Origin: Anaerolineales bacterium | Lineage (GTDB): Bacteria; Chloroflexota; Anaerolineae; Anaerolineales; Villigracilaceae | Length of the DNA: 64,000 bases | NCBI GenBank assembly: GCA_014379595.1 | Contig: JACMLM010000009.1 | Coordinates: 24,474 to 88,473, forward strand | Direction: 5' to 3' | Shown: piece by piece, positions 9,081 to 16,295 of the stretch | How positions within the stretch are numbered: the stretch's first letter is position 1 | How the letters are laid out: the number at the start of each line of letters is the position of its first letter | Notes under the pieces: model-generated | The model's database searches: none | What the model saw: only the letters and a program-made list of their open reading frames with translations | Told to the model about the DNA's origin: nothing | Made by a program: the position numbers and the translations under genes

Positions 9081-9680
9081 TTATATTTTACTTTTTCTTC
9101 CATACTTCCATACCCAAATCAGAAAATAACCGAGAAACGCGCCGCCTAGATTCGCCATGATATCCACCCACGTATCTAGGCCGCTGCTATCGAATTGATA
9201 GCCGGCGACATATTTCGACACGAATTCATATAGTTCTGAAAACACACTGAAGAAAGAAGCGAACATCAACAGCAGAATAAGATTCGCCACCAAATGCGTG
9301 GACTTGCTGCCGCGTGCCCGACTCAAGTTGAAGATGCCCTGCCCATCTTCAAGATTGAAGTTAAGTACGAAATATTCATAGATCAGCGCGATGGCCATTC
9401 CGCCGCCCAGAAAATGCAAAATCTTGTCATTGAATATCCAATAGGGAACGAGGCGAAACGAGAAGACAACGAATGCCGCACCGAGTAAGTAACGATAAGT
9501 TTGAAAGTGATACTTCCACGATTGACTCGGCTGTACTTCGCGCAAGACAGGAATCTTAAAGATCGCTAGCAGAAGCAGCGGCAGGGTGAGCGCATACAAC
9601 ATGAACAGCACCCAGGCGATGTTGTAGATGGGTTCATACCATGAAATATTTTCGATCAAATATGCAAGCGGATTAAACAT
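9081..9680 (-). CDS. YjdF-like (DUF2238) integral membrane protein
   Basis: The ATG at 9680 (MFNPLAYLIEN) is preferred because it overlaps the stop of the upstream gene in ATGTTTAA, an eight-base coupling; an earlier start would lie deep inside that gene. The product is 199 residues with about five to six hydrophobic segments. The motifs 'DKILHFLGGG', 'FFSVFSELYEF' and 'GLDTWVDIMANLGGAFLGY' follow the DUF2238/YjdF pattern (D..HF.GG, ELYEF, DT..D...N..GA). Function is unknown for the family. It is translationally coupled to the CAP/LysM protein and both lie between ettA and an ettA 5' ghost. Confidence 0.7.
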   Translation of the reverse strand: MFNPLAYLIENISWYEPIYNIAWVLFMLYALTLPLLLLAIFKIPVLREVQPSQSWKYHFQTYRYLLGAAFVVFSFRLVPYWIFNDKILHFLGGGMAIALIYEYFVLNFNLEDGQGIFNLSRARGSKSTHLVANLILLLMFASFFSVFSELYEFVSKYVAGYQFDSSGLDTWVDIMANLGGAFLGYFLIWVWKYGRKSKI

Positions 9681-11085
9681 CTTCGTCGCTCGATGATTTG
9701 CGTGCGAATTTCCACCAGACAAATCCACCGATCAGAATCAAAGCCAGGCCTACGATAAGACTTATGCTAAGTCTATTTGGAGAGTCTGTTTCAGTGACAA
9801 GCGGAGTTACCGTTGGCGATGCAGTTATAGACGGAATTGGAGATGGCGTAATCGGTGCCGGGGTGAGAGTCTGCGTTTGGAAAGCAGTAGCAGTTGCGGG
9901 CGGAGTCACGAGCATAAGCAATTGTTGTCCCGGGCGGATAACAGAGTCAGCACCCAGTCCGTTCCAAGTCATCAGATTCGATAGTGAAACGTCATAGAGG
10001 CCAGCAATCCAAAAGAGTGTTTCGCCGCTCTGCACTGTATGGTAGTAGTTGCCGTCTGCTTCAGGGGTGAGCTTCTGAATGGAACTCAGTGTTGGGCTGG
10101 GAGTGATATTGCCCGGCGAGATCATCAGCTTCTGACCAATTTGAAGAGGCCAATCAGCCTGAAGTCCATTTAATGAAAGGATGCGATCGACTGTGACGTT
10201 ATAGGCTGCAGAAATTGTGATCAACGCCTGATACGCCTGAACTTCATGAAATATCCTGCCATCTGCATCTGGAGCTGCGGGCACGATCATACCCACGGGA
10301 GTCGGCGTGGCATAACCTTCTGTGTTCTTGCCCGGGATAAATAAGCGCTGACCGGCTTTCAGCGGAGTATCACGCGAAAGATTATTCCAGACCTCGATGT
10401 CGTTGATGGTGATCTGATAGGCAATCGCGATTGACCAGAACGATTGACCCGCTTGAACGTCATGAAAGACCTTGCCTTCCGCATCTGCTGTGGCGATCTT
10501 GACCGGCATGATCAACCCGAACCCTGGGTTTGGAACGCTGCCTGGAGTGCCGCCGACCGAGGGTACTCCGCTGGACCCACTGCCGCACTCCTGCCCGGAG
10601 ACATAAGCAGCCTGCAGGATGTAATAGGTCTTTCCATCTGACGTTTGCGCAGTACCCGCTCCCACATGACAATACGCCGCAGTGACCGCCGGGCGCATAT
10701 GGTCTGGGTCTGCCCAGGTTGCCATGATCTCATCGATGCCTCCGCTGCCCACGGCAAAGTTTTCTGTGGCCCACACGGTGCCGCCAGCCCCATATCCGGC
10801 AGCAGCGATTCGTCCGCGTACATCGCCGATATGCCACGACATATTATTGGCCGCCATGATGGCCGCCGTATTTTGAGCAACCGCATTCACAATGGGGTCT
10901 TCTATCAGAGCGGGGAGTCCGTACGAAACGCGCAACGTGTTCATCGCGAGGATCAACTCATAAGCGCTGACCTGTTCCAATGGAACAGGCTGGGCGCCGC
11001 CCGCCTTTACAACTTGTGGATTAGGGAATGCGCCTGTTATGAACAGGAGTAGTAAACATAAGCCAAGAAATCGTTGAAAACGCAT
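9673..11085 (-). CDS. Secreted CAP-domain protein with three LysM repeats and C-terminal membrane anchor
   Basis: 470 residues. A signal peptide ('FLGLCLLLLFITGAFP') is followed by a CAP/SCP domain at ~35-170 ('LILAMNTLRVSYGLPAL', 'NMSWHIGDVRGR', 'ENFAVGSGG', 'HVGAGTAQ'). Three LysM modules follow, starting near residues 205, 280 and 345: 'VQAGQSFWSIAIAYQIT', 'VQAYQALITISAAYNVT' and 'VQSGETLFWIAGLYDVS'. A Thr/Pro linker leads to a C-terminal membrane helix with an acidic-basic tail ('WWKFARKSSSDEDV'). LysM modules bind peptidoglycan-like glycans, so the protein probably attaches to the cell envelope. The classic CAP His residues look only partly kept. The gene overlaps the YjdF-like gene by eight bases. 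Confidence 0.85.
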   Translation of the reverse strand: MRFQRFLGLCLLLLFITGAFPNPQVVKAGGAQPVPLEQVSAYELILAMNTLRVSYGLPALIEDPIVNAVAQNTAAIMAANNMSWHIGDVRGRIAAAGYGAGGTVWATENFAVGSGGIDEIMATWADPDHMRPAVTAAYCHVGAGTAQTSDGKTYYILQAAYVSGQECGSGSSGVPSVGGTPGSVPNPGFGLIMPVKIATADAEGKVFHDVQAGQSFWSIAIAYQITINDIEVWNNLSRDTPLKAGQRLFIPGKNTEGYATPTPVGMIVPAAPDADGRIFHEVQAYQALITISAAYNVTVDRILSLNGLQADWPLQIGQKLMISPGNITPSPTLSSIQKLTPEADGNYYHTVQSGETLFWIAGLYDVSLSNLMTWNGLGADSVIRPGQQLLMLVTPPATATAFQTQTLTPAPITPSPIPSITASPTVTPLVTETDSPNRLSISLIVGLALILIGGFVWWKFARKSSSDEDV

Positions 11086-11105
11086 CCCATGATTATAATG
11101 TCATC

Positions 11106-11183
11106 TCAAAAATAGGATTCGTCATACCTGCACCTGCGTTTGACTGCGTTCGTGGAGTAGATGACCAGGGATTCGTTTGACAT
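11106..11183 (-). pseudogene. Ghost of an ettA 5' end
   Basis: An ATG at 11183 begins MSNESLVIYSTNAV, against MSNESLVIYSMNKV in the intact ettA at 9010. About 32 of 37 bases match. In the first ten codons the four base differences are all silent; the frame then loses similarity and stops at 11106. It lies 20 bases upstream of the CAP/LysM start. With the intact ettA start it forms a direct repeat around the CAP/LysM and YjdF-like genes. Confidence 0.8.
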
Positions 11184-11209
11184 AGCGGGGTGATTTTACT
11201 AGACGATAT

Positions 11210-11247
11210 AAATTAAAACGACGACCAAAGAGCCGTCATTTTAATTT
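11210..11247 (-). terminator. Terminator of the HerA operon
   Basis: A 14-bp stem with one G-T mismatch (AAATTAAAACGACG against CGTCATTTTAATTT) and a ten-base loop, 18 bases beyond the HerA stop codon. The outer part of the stem gives TTTTAATTT on the transcript side. Confidence 0.65.
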
Positions 11248-11264
11248 GTTACACACAACTAATA

Positions 11265-12995
11265 TCAATCATTGCGTGCAATATCCTCATCATCGACATG
11301 CATGTTTTTCATTAGTTGGGTCTGCTCTATTGATAATAATGTTTGAGCTCTTTCTTGTGTCCACTCGAACACCTGAATCGACTGAATTTTTGTGGGTTCA
11401 CCAAAAGCAATCACTGCCGCCCCTCTACCCATTGTTCGGATATCACCTTCATAGCCTTGAAAATCAGTCTTAGCATTGAACAAATCTTCAGTGTCGTTTT
11501 TGTTTGTTAAACGGAAAGTTATATAGTTATCAAATTGTGACAATATATTAGTATCTATACTGGAGGGTCGTTGTGTCACTGCAACTAGACCGATTTGGAA
11601 ACTTCGACCTGTTTTTGCAAAGTTAACAAAGACTGAATCTTCTTTTGCTTTATCTTTTGATAATAACAGATGGGCCTCTTCCACAATATAGACAAACGGA
11701 ATTACTTTAGCTTGTTCGGTTTTATTTCCCGAACTAAATTTTTCATTGTGATTGTAAAGATCATTTGCTATTACAGTGCTTATAGTAGTCTTGTCGCCAT
11801 CAGTTAATGCTGATTTGTCTAATATTATCGTAGCACCTTTTTTTAACAACTCCTTAAGCATTGGGAGACAAGACGTATTGTCTTTGCTTATATAAGGCCG
11901 ACTAGCAAGGCGTCGTAATTGTTTAATAACGCCATGAATTGGGGTATAGCTACTAGGTAAAAAATCAGATGGATCAGTTTCATAATTCGCATCTTTTTCA
12001 ACGCCTTTTTCACCTTTTTTTGAAAGGACAATCCAACCTTTAAATATTTGGTGCCAATCACTCGTATCTGGGCTTCCATCTGTTTCACGTAGCAAAGTCC
12101 GAAATAGACCTGGTCTATCCTGGTACATATCTAAAAACGTTTTTTGAGGCTGGGTGAGATCGCGGCCTGCAACATCCTCTAGATTTTCAGGAGGAATATC
12201 GTCAAGGCTAAATTTTAGAGGAATAACTTTAGAAATATCATTCTCCAAACCTAATCCTTCATACTTCTCAGGATGCGCTGTTAGTAGGTAAAGATTTTTA
12301 TCTGCTAATGGATGGTGACAAAGGCCAGATACAGTCTCTCCACTTTCGTTTGTAATATCGGCAATATATTCACCTTTAAGATCATCGATAACTTTTCCAT
12401 ATTTCAAATTTTCAAGCCAATGGCGAGCTATATTTCTCATTAGCGTAGATTTGCCATATCCTGATGTGCCTGAAATAAGTGTTTTAAAACCTCGAAATCG
12501 GTCTTCTAAAGTAACTGGAATATCTTCACGCTTTGCGCCACCACGGAGCACACCAATCATAAAACCTTTACTAATATCTGGAGCTGCAATCAGTAAATCA
12601 TGGTTTTTGTCTGTAGGCACCAAAAAAGTTTGCAGTACAGTTGGTTGGTCAGCTACACTTTCAATTCCTTGATCAGTAAACTCACCCTCAAGACGTAACC
12701 ATGCTAATTCAGCACAATAATACTCAAGTGATCGTTTATCAAAGGGTTGCTCGGGATTCTCATCCACCATAGATAAAATTTGCTTAAGATCATAATTGTC
12801 ATTGTAGTTGATATCTACGACGCGAACCAAGAATTTGCGCTTGTATCTTTTATCATGAGCTAACCAGGTTGAACCCATTGTGACTCTCGGTAATACTTGT
12901 TTCGAGTCAAATTTAGCAATATAAAATCCCTTTTGCTTATCTTTACCAATTATGACATTTACAGGATTAAGATTGTCTTCAATTCGTTTTACCAT
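11265..12995 (-). CDS. HerA-like ATPase
   Basis: 576 residues. The N-terminal ~150 residues include a beta-rich part typical of the HerA barrel (HAS) domain. The ATPase core has Walker A 'SGTSGYGKSTLM' near residue 180 and Walker B 'VIPFVYIVEEAHLLL' near residue 435. A sensor-like 'VAVTQRPSSID' near 475 and 'MGRGAAVIAFGEP' near the C-terminus also match HerA/FtsK-family hexameric DNA translocases. HerA proteins pump duplex DNA and work with NurA nuclease in end resection, or with other nucleases in phage defence. The gene begins 17 bases after the NurA-like stop and is last in a four-gene operon. The island is visibly AT-richer than its flanks, suggesting transfer. Confidence 0.82.
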   Translation of the reverse strand: MVKRIEDNLNPVNVIIGKDKQKGFYIAKFDSKQVLPRVTMGSTWLAHDKRYKRKFLVRVVDINYNDNYDLKQILSMVDENPEQPFDKRSLEYYCAELAWLRLEGEFTDQGIESVADQPTVLQTFLVPTDKNHDLLIAAPDISKGFMIGVLRGGAKREDIPVTLEDRFRGFKTLISGTSGYGKSTLMRNIARHWLENLKYGKVIDDLKGEYIADITNESGETVSGLCHHPLADKNLYLLTAHPEKYEGLGLENDISKVIPLKFSLDDIPPENLEDVAGRDLTQPQKTFLDMYQDRPGLFRTLLRETDGSPDTSDWHQIFKGWIVLSKKGEKGVEKDANYETDPSDFLPSSYTPIHGVIKQLRRLASRPYISKDNTSCLPMLKELLKKGATIILDKSALTDGDKTTISTVIANDLYNHNEKFSSGNKTEQAKVIPFVYIVEEAHLLLSKDKAKEDSVFVNFAKTGRSFQIGLVAVTQRPSSIDTNILSQFDNYITFRLTNKNDTEDLFNAKTDFQGYEGDIRTMGRGAAVIAFGEPTKIQSIQVFEWTQERAQTLLSIEQTQLMKNMHVDDEDIARND

Positions 12996-13012
12996 TTGTG
13001 CCTACCTTTTGT

Positions 13013-14293
13013 TTACCGCTCAAAGATTTTGTGAGGATCTTCATTCCAGGTTGCAAAATCAACAGGGTGAAGACCTTTCTTTTGCAATGCAGTTATTAAC
13101 TCAGCATTTAACCGGTCTTTACGATCTCCAGTTATTTTGCATCTGTTGTGTGCGTCGGCCAATACGATTGGATACCCAGATGAAACTAAACTCACTGTAG
13201 TTAAGTAGTCAATTTCTCCAATAGTAGGTATGATAAGTTTTTCAATATCTTCGTTCGTTACTAGTGTTTGGGTGCCAATATATTTATCATTCTCTTTTTG
13301 TGCAACATAGGTTTTTTTCCATTTACGCTTGCTTTTATTGAAATACTCGAGAGGTATTCCGCTCTCAACCAATGGACGAAATTCAGCTAAATCATATACA
13401 TTAAACTCTAATATATAGAAATTGCGCGGCCCATTACCATATATTACCCAAGCACCGCCAATCCCTCCTAGTGATTGATTCTCTTGAGAGCCAAGCCGAA
13501 TGGTCTTTGAATCTGCTTGATTGGAGTGATAAGCTTGATAGATCAGCTCCGGGGAAACTAAAGCCCAGTAAGCGGATTTCTTGATATCAAAAAATGCCTT
13601 ATGATATGGATAAAGAATTGACCAAAGCAAAGTGCCTTGTTTTACAACTCCCACATATCTCACATTTTGTTCAACCGCCTTTCTTCCAATATCATCCGTA
13701 TATCCAGCTGATACATTTTGTGAGCTGTGCCGGCCATCTTTGAGAAGAAGGCGGAACTCTAGTTCTGAATGAAACAAAGATGTTCTAACAGCTCGACGCT
13801 CCGTAGTCTCTCGATGACGTGCAGCCACTAACCGTACTTTAAACTCCGGTACATTATTCTCCGCTAAGTCGTAAGGGCTTCTAGGGCTTGGGGTATGAAT
13901 AAATGTACGAAGTTGGTAGTCTGCCACATGAAGCCTTAGTTTTTCTTCGGGGAGTGGGCTGCTATAAATTAAGGCTATTTCTAATGGCTCACTATCTCCT
14001 TCTGGAGCCTTTTCAGCCATACGCTCTTGAACAAAGCGGAGATGCCCATCATAGGGATCTGAAATAACCAAAGAAAAACTGTATCCAGCTATGGCTGCGC
14101 CCGGGTGATCCGGAATGTTTAGCAGTAAGTTGTCGCTAGAATCAATACCTCCCACTAAATCTTTAGGCTGGCGAGTTATTACTGACTCCAGTGTGCTCAA
14201 CATATTTTTCAATATATCTTCATCAGGAGGAAGTTTTTCCAAATCTGCTAATTTATTTGTAATTACAGAGATGTTTCCATCAGTTTCACTCAT
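13013..14293 (-). CDS. NurA-like nuclease
   Basis: 426 residues, no signal peptide. Four segments occur in the order seen in NurA 5'-3' nucleases. They are an acidic 'VGGIDSSD' near residue 46, 'FRLLLKDGRH' near 183, 'YVGVVKQGTLLW' near 215 and a C-terminal 'SSGYPIVLADAHNRCKI' near 375-391. In NurA the first two Asp residues and the last His-containing helix form the metal site. The motifs are weaker than in archaeal NurA, so the call depends also on its place next to HerA. The ATG overlaps the preceding stop as ATGA, indicating coupled translation with the STAS-like protein. It probably forms a complex with the HerA hexamer. Confidence 0.65.
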   Translation of the reverse strand: MSETDGNISVITNKLADLEKLPPDEDILKNMLSTLESVITRQPKDLVGGIDSSDNLLLNIPDHPGAAIAGYSFSLVISDPYDGHLRFVQERMAEKAPEGDSEPLEIALIYSSPLPEEKLRLHVADYQLRTFIHTPSPRSPYDLAENNVPEFKVRLVAARHRETTERRAVRTSLFHSELEFRLLLKDGRHSSQNVSAGYTDDIGRKAVEQNVRYVGVVKQGTLLWSILYPYHKAFFDIKKSAYWALVSPELIYQAYHSNQADSKTIRLGSQENQSLGGIGGAWVIYGNGPRNFYILEFNVYDLAEFRPLVESGIPLEYFNKSKRKWKKTYVAQKENDKYIGTQTLVTNEDIEKLIIPTIGEIDYLTTVSLVSSGYPIVLADAHNRCKITGDRKDRLNAELITALQKKGLHPVDFATWNEDPHKIFER

Positions 14294-14961
14294 TTTGCCT
14301 CACTATTAAGAACAGGAACAATAGGCGAATAGAAATAAGCCCAAGCTCGTGAATCTATGTCTAAAGCTCTTTGAATTTTACGAAACAGCCACGGATAATA
14401 TTTAACAAGGTCGGTTAGTTTTCTGCTTGCGGCCTTTATGCCGTGTTCCTCTAAATCTGAAGAACTTACTACATTGAACTTATAAATTACATCTAGTATC
14501 TCTTTTAGAGCAGTTGGTATTTCTTGACCAAGAAATTGATGCCCTGAAAAAACTTCATTCTGAAGTGTAGAGAAAACAACTATATTCTGTCTTGTATTTA
14601 TTTGGTTCTCAAACTTCGGAAGCTTAAATATTCCGTCTAGTCCTGTAGCAATTTCTTCACTGACATTACAATAAGTCAAATATACGTCACGGTCTAAACG
14701 ACGTTTAATTAATTCTTGGAAAAGGATCGGGCCAATTTCTTCTGCAACTGACGTTGTCATTTCTTCAACGCCAGCCATATTTATAACTAAAGTACTATTA
14801 TCTATAGCGTACAGATGCTCAACTAAAGCCTTTCGCAATGGTATTCCTAGTTTTTCTCGATTCATTAAATACCCAAGAGAAAATTTAATCGGAAGTTTTT
14901 CCAACACTTCTATCACTGAAACAAATTCAATTTTTTGATCTTGTATTTCTATAATGTTCAT
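14290..14961 (-). CDS. STAS-like (DUF4325-type) protein with C-terminal helical domain
   Basis: 223 residues. Residues ~45-125 contain 'TLVINMAGVEEMTTSVAEEI', a strand followed by the conserved Ser-x-x-x-E helix. This is the layout of STAS-like DUF4325 domains and of SpoIIAA-type anti-anti-sigma proteins. The C-terminal ~70 residues ('VVSSSDLEEHGIKAASRKLTDL') look like a small helical, possibly winged-helix, module. DUF4325 proteins are commonly encoded next to GHKL ATPases, as here, where the ATPase gene ends 21 bases upstream. By analogy with SpoIIAA/SpoIIAB the pair could form a partner switch, but no phosphorylation site was established. Its stop overlaps the NurA-like start (ATGA). Confidence 0.6.
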   Translation of the reverse strand: MNIIEIQDQKIEFVSVIEVLEKLPIKFSLGYLMNREKLGIPLRKALVEHLYAIDNSTLVINMAGVEEMTTSVAEEIGPILFQELIKRRLDRDVYLTYCNVSEEIATGLDGIFKLPKFENQINTRQNIVVFSTLQNEVFSGHQFLGQEIPTALKEILDVIYKFNVVSSSDLEEHGIKAASRKLTDLVKYYPWLFRKIQRALDIDSRAWAYFYSPIVPVLNSEAK

Positions 14962-14982
14962 CTTTTCCTCTTATACATTAAT

Positions 14983-16170
14983 TTATACTTGAACTCTTAA
15001 TGCTTCCTCAATATTAGAAATTATTGCTAGCGGCATCACAGCACACAGATGTACTCCAGGTAAATAATCAGTTCCAGCAGAATGATATTCACGTTTAAGA
15101 CCATCAGGTGTAATTATGCGATTATATTTTCCACTGGAAATTGAAACCGTTCCTAGCGCAGAATTAATTACTGTGTTGATAATGGAAGGAAACCCACGCC
15201 CGCCACTGGTTTGGCGGGCGGAGATACCGTTTGTAATAAGGTCCGTAGCATCCCACTCATTCTCTTGACCCATTGCACGAGCTAACCCCGATTTTATTGA
15301 AAAGACATGTAAAAATAGATGTGTATGTTGAGCAGGTATAAAATTGTCTTCTATATTACCAAAAGAAGAACTTGTGCCACGCTTTTCTTGTCTCAAAAAA
15401 CAACAGACCCAACCACCTCCTCCCCAGTTATCAGCATTTTCGGCTGCCTCCATTATCACTCTGCGTATCGCTGAACGATGCTCTTTCTCAAAGTAGCCTG
15501 CATCGGCTAATCTATCAAAGTTGCTATGAAACTCGGCAGTCAATTGACCATCGGTATTAGAACCAATAAATGTCAAGGGAATCAATACATCATCACATCC
15601 TTGCTGATGTGTTGGTTCAGTAGGATTTGTCGAATAAGAAAGATTGGGGCTTTTGATAAGAGAAAACAATCTTGTTTTCTCAATAAAACGTGTTGCTGCG
15701 TGATTTTGAGGTGGTAAGATAAGCTGAATGTTAATTTGGGTATCACTTAAGCTTGATAAAGCGTAAATAAATCGAGACACTTCAACTAATGAAGGTAATG
15801 GTAAACTAGGTGGTAGATATATATCTCGTTCAGGATCCCAATCAGAAGCATAATCCCAATCGTATGCCCAACTTGATGCATTAAGTACTATTTCAATTTT
15901 TCTTGTTTTGTTTACTGAAAGAAGTGGCTCTATCCGAGATAGATGATATCCAAGTTCTCCCGAGTCGCTAAATGCTGATAATCTTATTTTATATTGTTGA
16001 TTAGATATATTTTGATTAATCATTATTTGCTCCGCGAAAATCGTCTTACGATGAAATTTGGTCTTCAGTGACACACAATGTTCTATCCACCCAAAGTCAG
16101 TGGTTTGACAATAGGGGCATGTATATAAATCGTGCTGTACCCATGAATCGCAATTATGGCACTTTCTCAT
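14983..16170 (-). CDS. Zinc-ribbon GHKL-type ATPase
   Basis: 395 residues. The N-terminus has a CxxC...CxxC zinc ribbon ('CHNCDSW' and 'CPYC', residues 4-21). The C-terminal half holds a histidine-kinase-like ATP-binding fold. An N-box helix 'IMEAAENADNWGGGG' near 235 and a glycine-rich lid 'TSGGRGFPSIIN' near 330 are clear. The expected G1 Asp motif is replaced by 'FSIKSGLARAM', so ATP hydrolysis may be altered or lost. There is no His-kinase dimerisation domain or membrane segment. It is first in the operon with the STAS-like, NurA-like and HerA genes, behind a strong promoter. This suggests that it senses a signal and controls the downstream nuclease machine. Confidence 0.65.
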   Translation of the reverse strand: MRKCHNCDSWVQHDLYTCPYCQTTDFGWIEHCVSLKTKFHRKTIFAEQIMINQNISNQQYKIRLSAFSDSGELGYHLSRIEPLLSVNKTRKIEIVLNASSWAYDWDYASDWDPERDIYLPPSLPLPSLVEVSRFIYALSSLSDTQINIQLILPPQNHAATRFIEKTRLFSLIKSPNLSYSTNPTEPTHQQGCDDVLIPLTFIGSNTDGQLTAEFHSNFDRLADAGYFEKEHRSAIRRVIMEAAENADNWGGGGWVCCFLRQEKRGTSSSFGNIEDNFIPAQHTHLFLHVFSIKSGLARAMGQENEWDATDLITNGISARQTSGGRGFPSIINTVINSALGTVSISSGKYNRIITPDGLKREYHSAGTDYLPGVHLCAVMPLAIISNIEEALRVQV

Positions 16171-16185
16171 AGCTCGTTATCCTAC

Positions 16186-16207
16186 GTTTTACCTGTCAAA
16201 GTAAAAC
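16186..16207. promoter_or_regulatory. Inverted-repeat operator at the GHKL operon start site
   Basis: GTTTTAC at 16186-16192 and GTAAAAC at 16201-16207 form a perfect 7-bp dyad with an eight-base spacer. It covers the expected transcription start of the minus-strand operon. A third copy, GTAAAAC at 16253-16259, lies between the -35 and -10 of the divergent plus-strand promoter. A shared regulator is inferred; no regulator gene is encoded next to it. Confidence 0.55.
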
Positions 16208-16208
16208 C

Positions 16209-16236
16209 ATTATATCGAAAATAACCAGAATGTCAA
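16209..16236 (-). promoter_or_regulatory. Promoter of the GHKL-STAS-NurA-HerA operon
   Basis: On the minus strand TTGACA (16236-16231) and TATAAT (16214-16209) are both perfect consensus hexamers separated by 16 bases. The start codon of the GHKL gene lies about 38 bases beyond the -10 box. Confidence 0.75.
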
Positions 16237-16239
16237 GGA

Positions 16240-16269
16240 TTTACAAGCGCTGGTAAAACGTGCTAGAAT
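16240..16269 (+). promoter_or_regulatory. Promoter of the DruA-like gene
   Basis: TTTACA at 16240-16245 and TAGAAT at 16264-16269 with an 18-base spacer. The spacer holds a GTAAAAC site (16253-16259) shared with the divergent operon. The start codon is 26 bases beyond the -10 box and has no clear ribosome binding site. Confidence 0.6.
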
Positions 16270-16295
16270 GATATATTCGAGACCGAATTTTCCTA

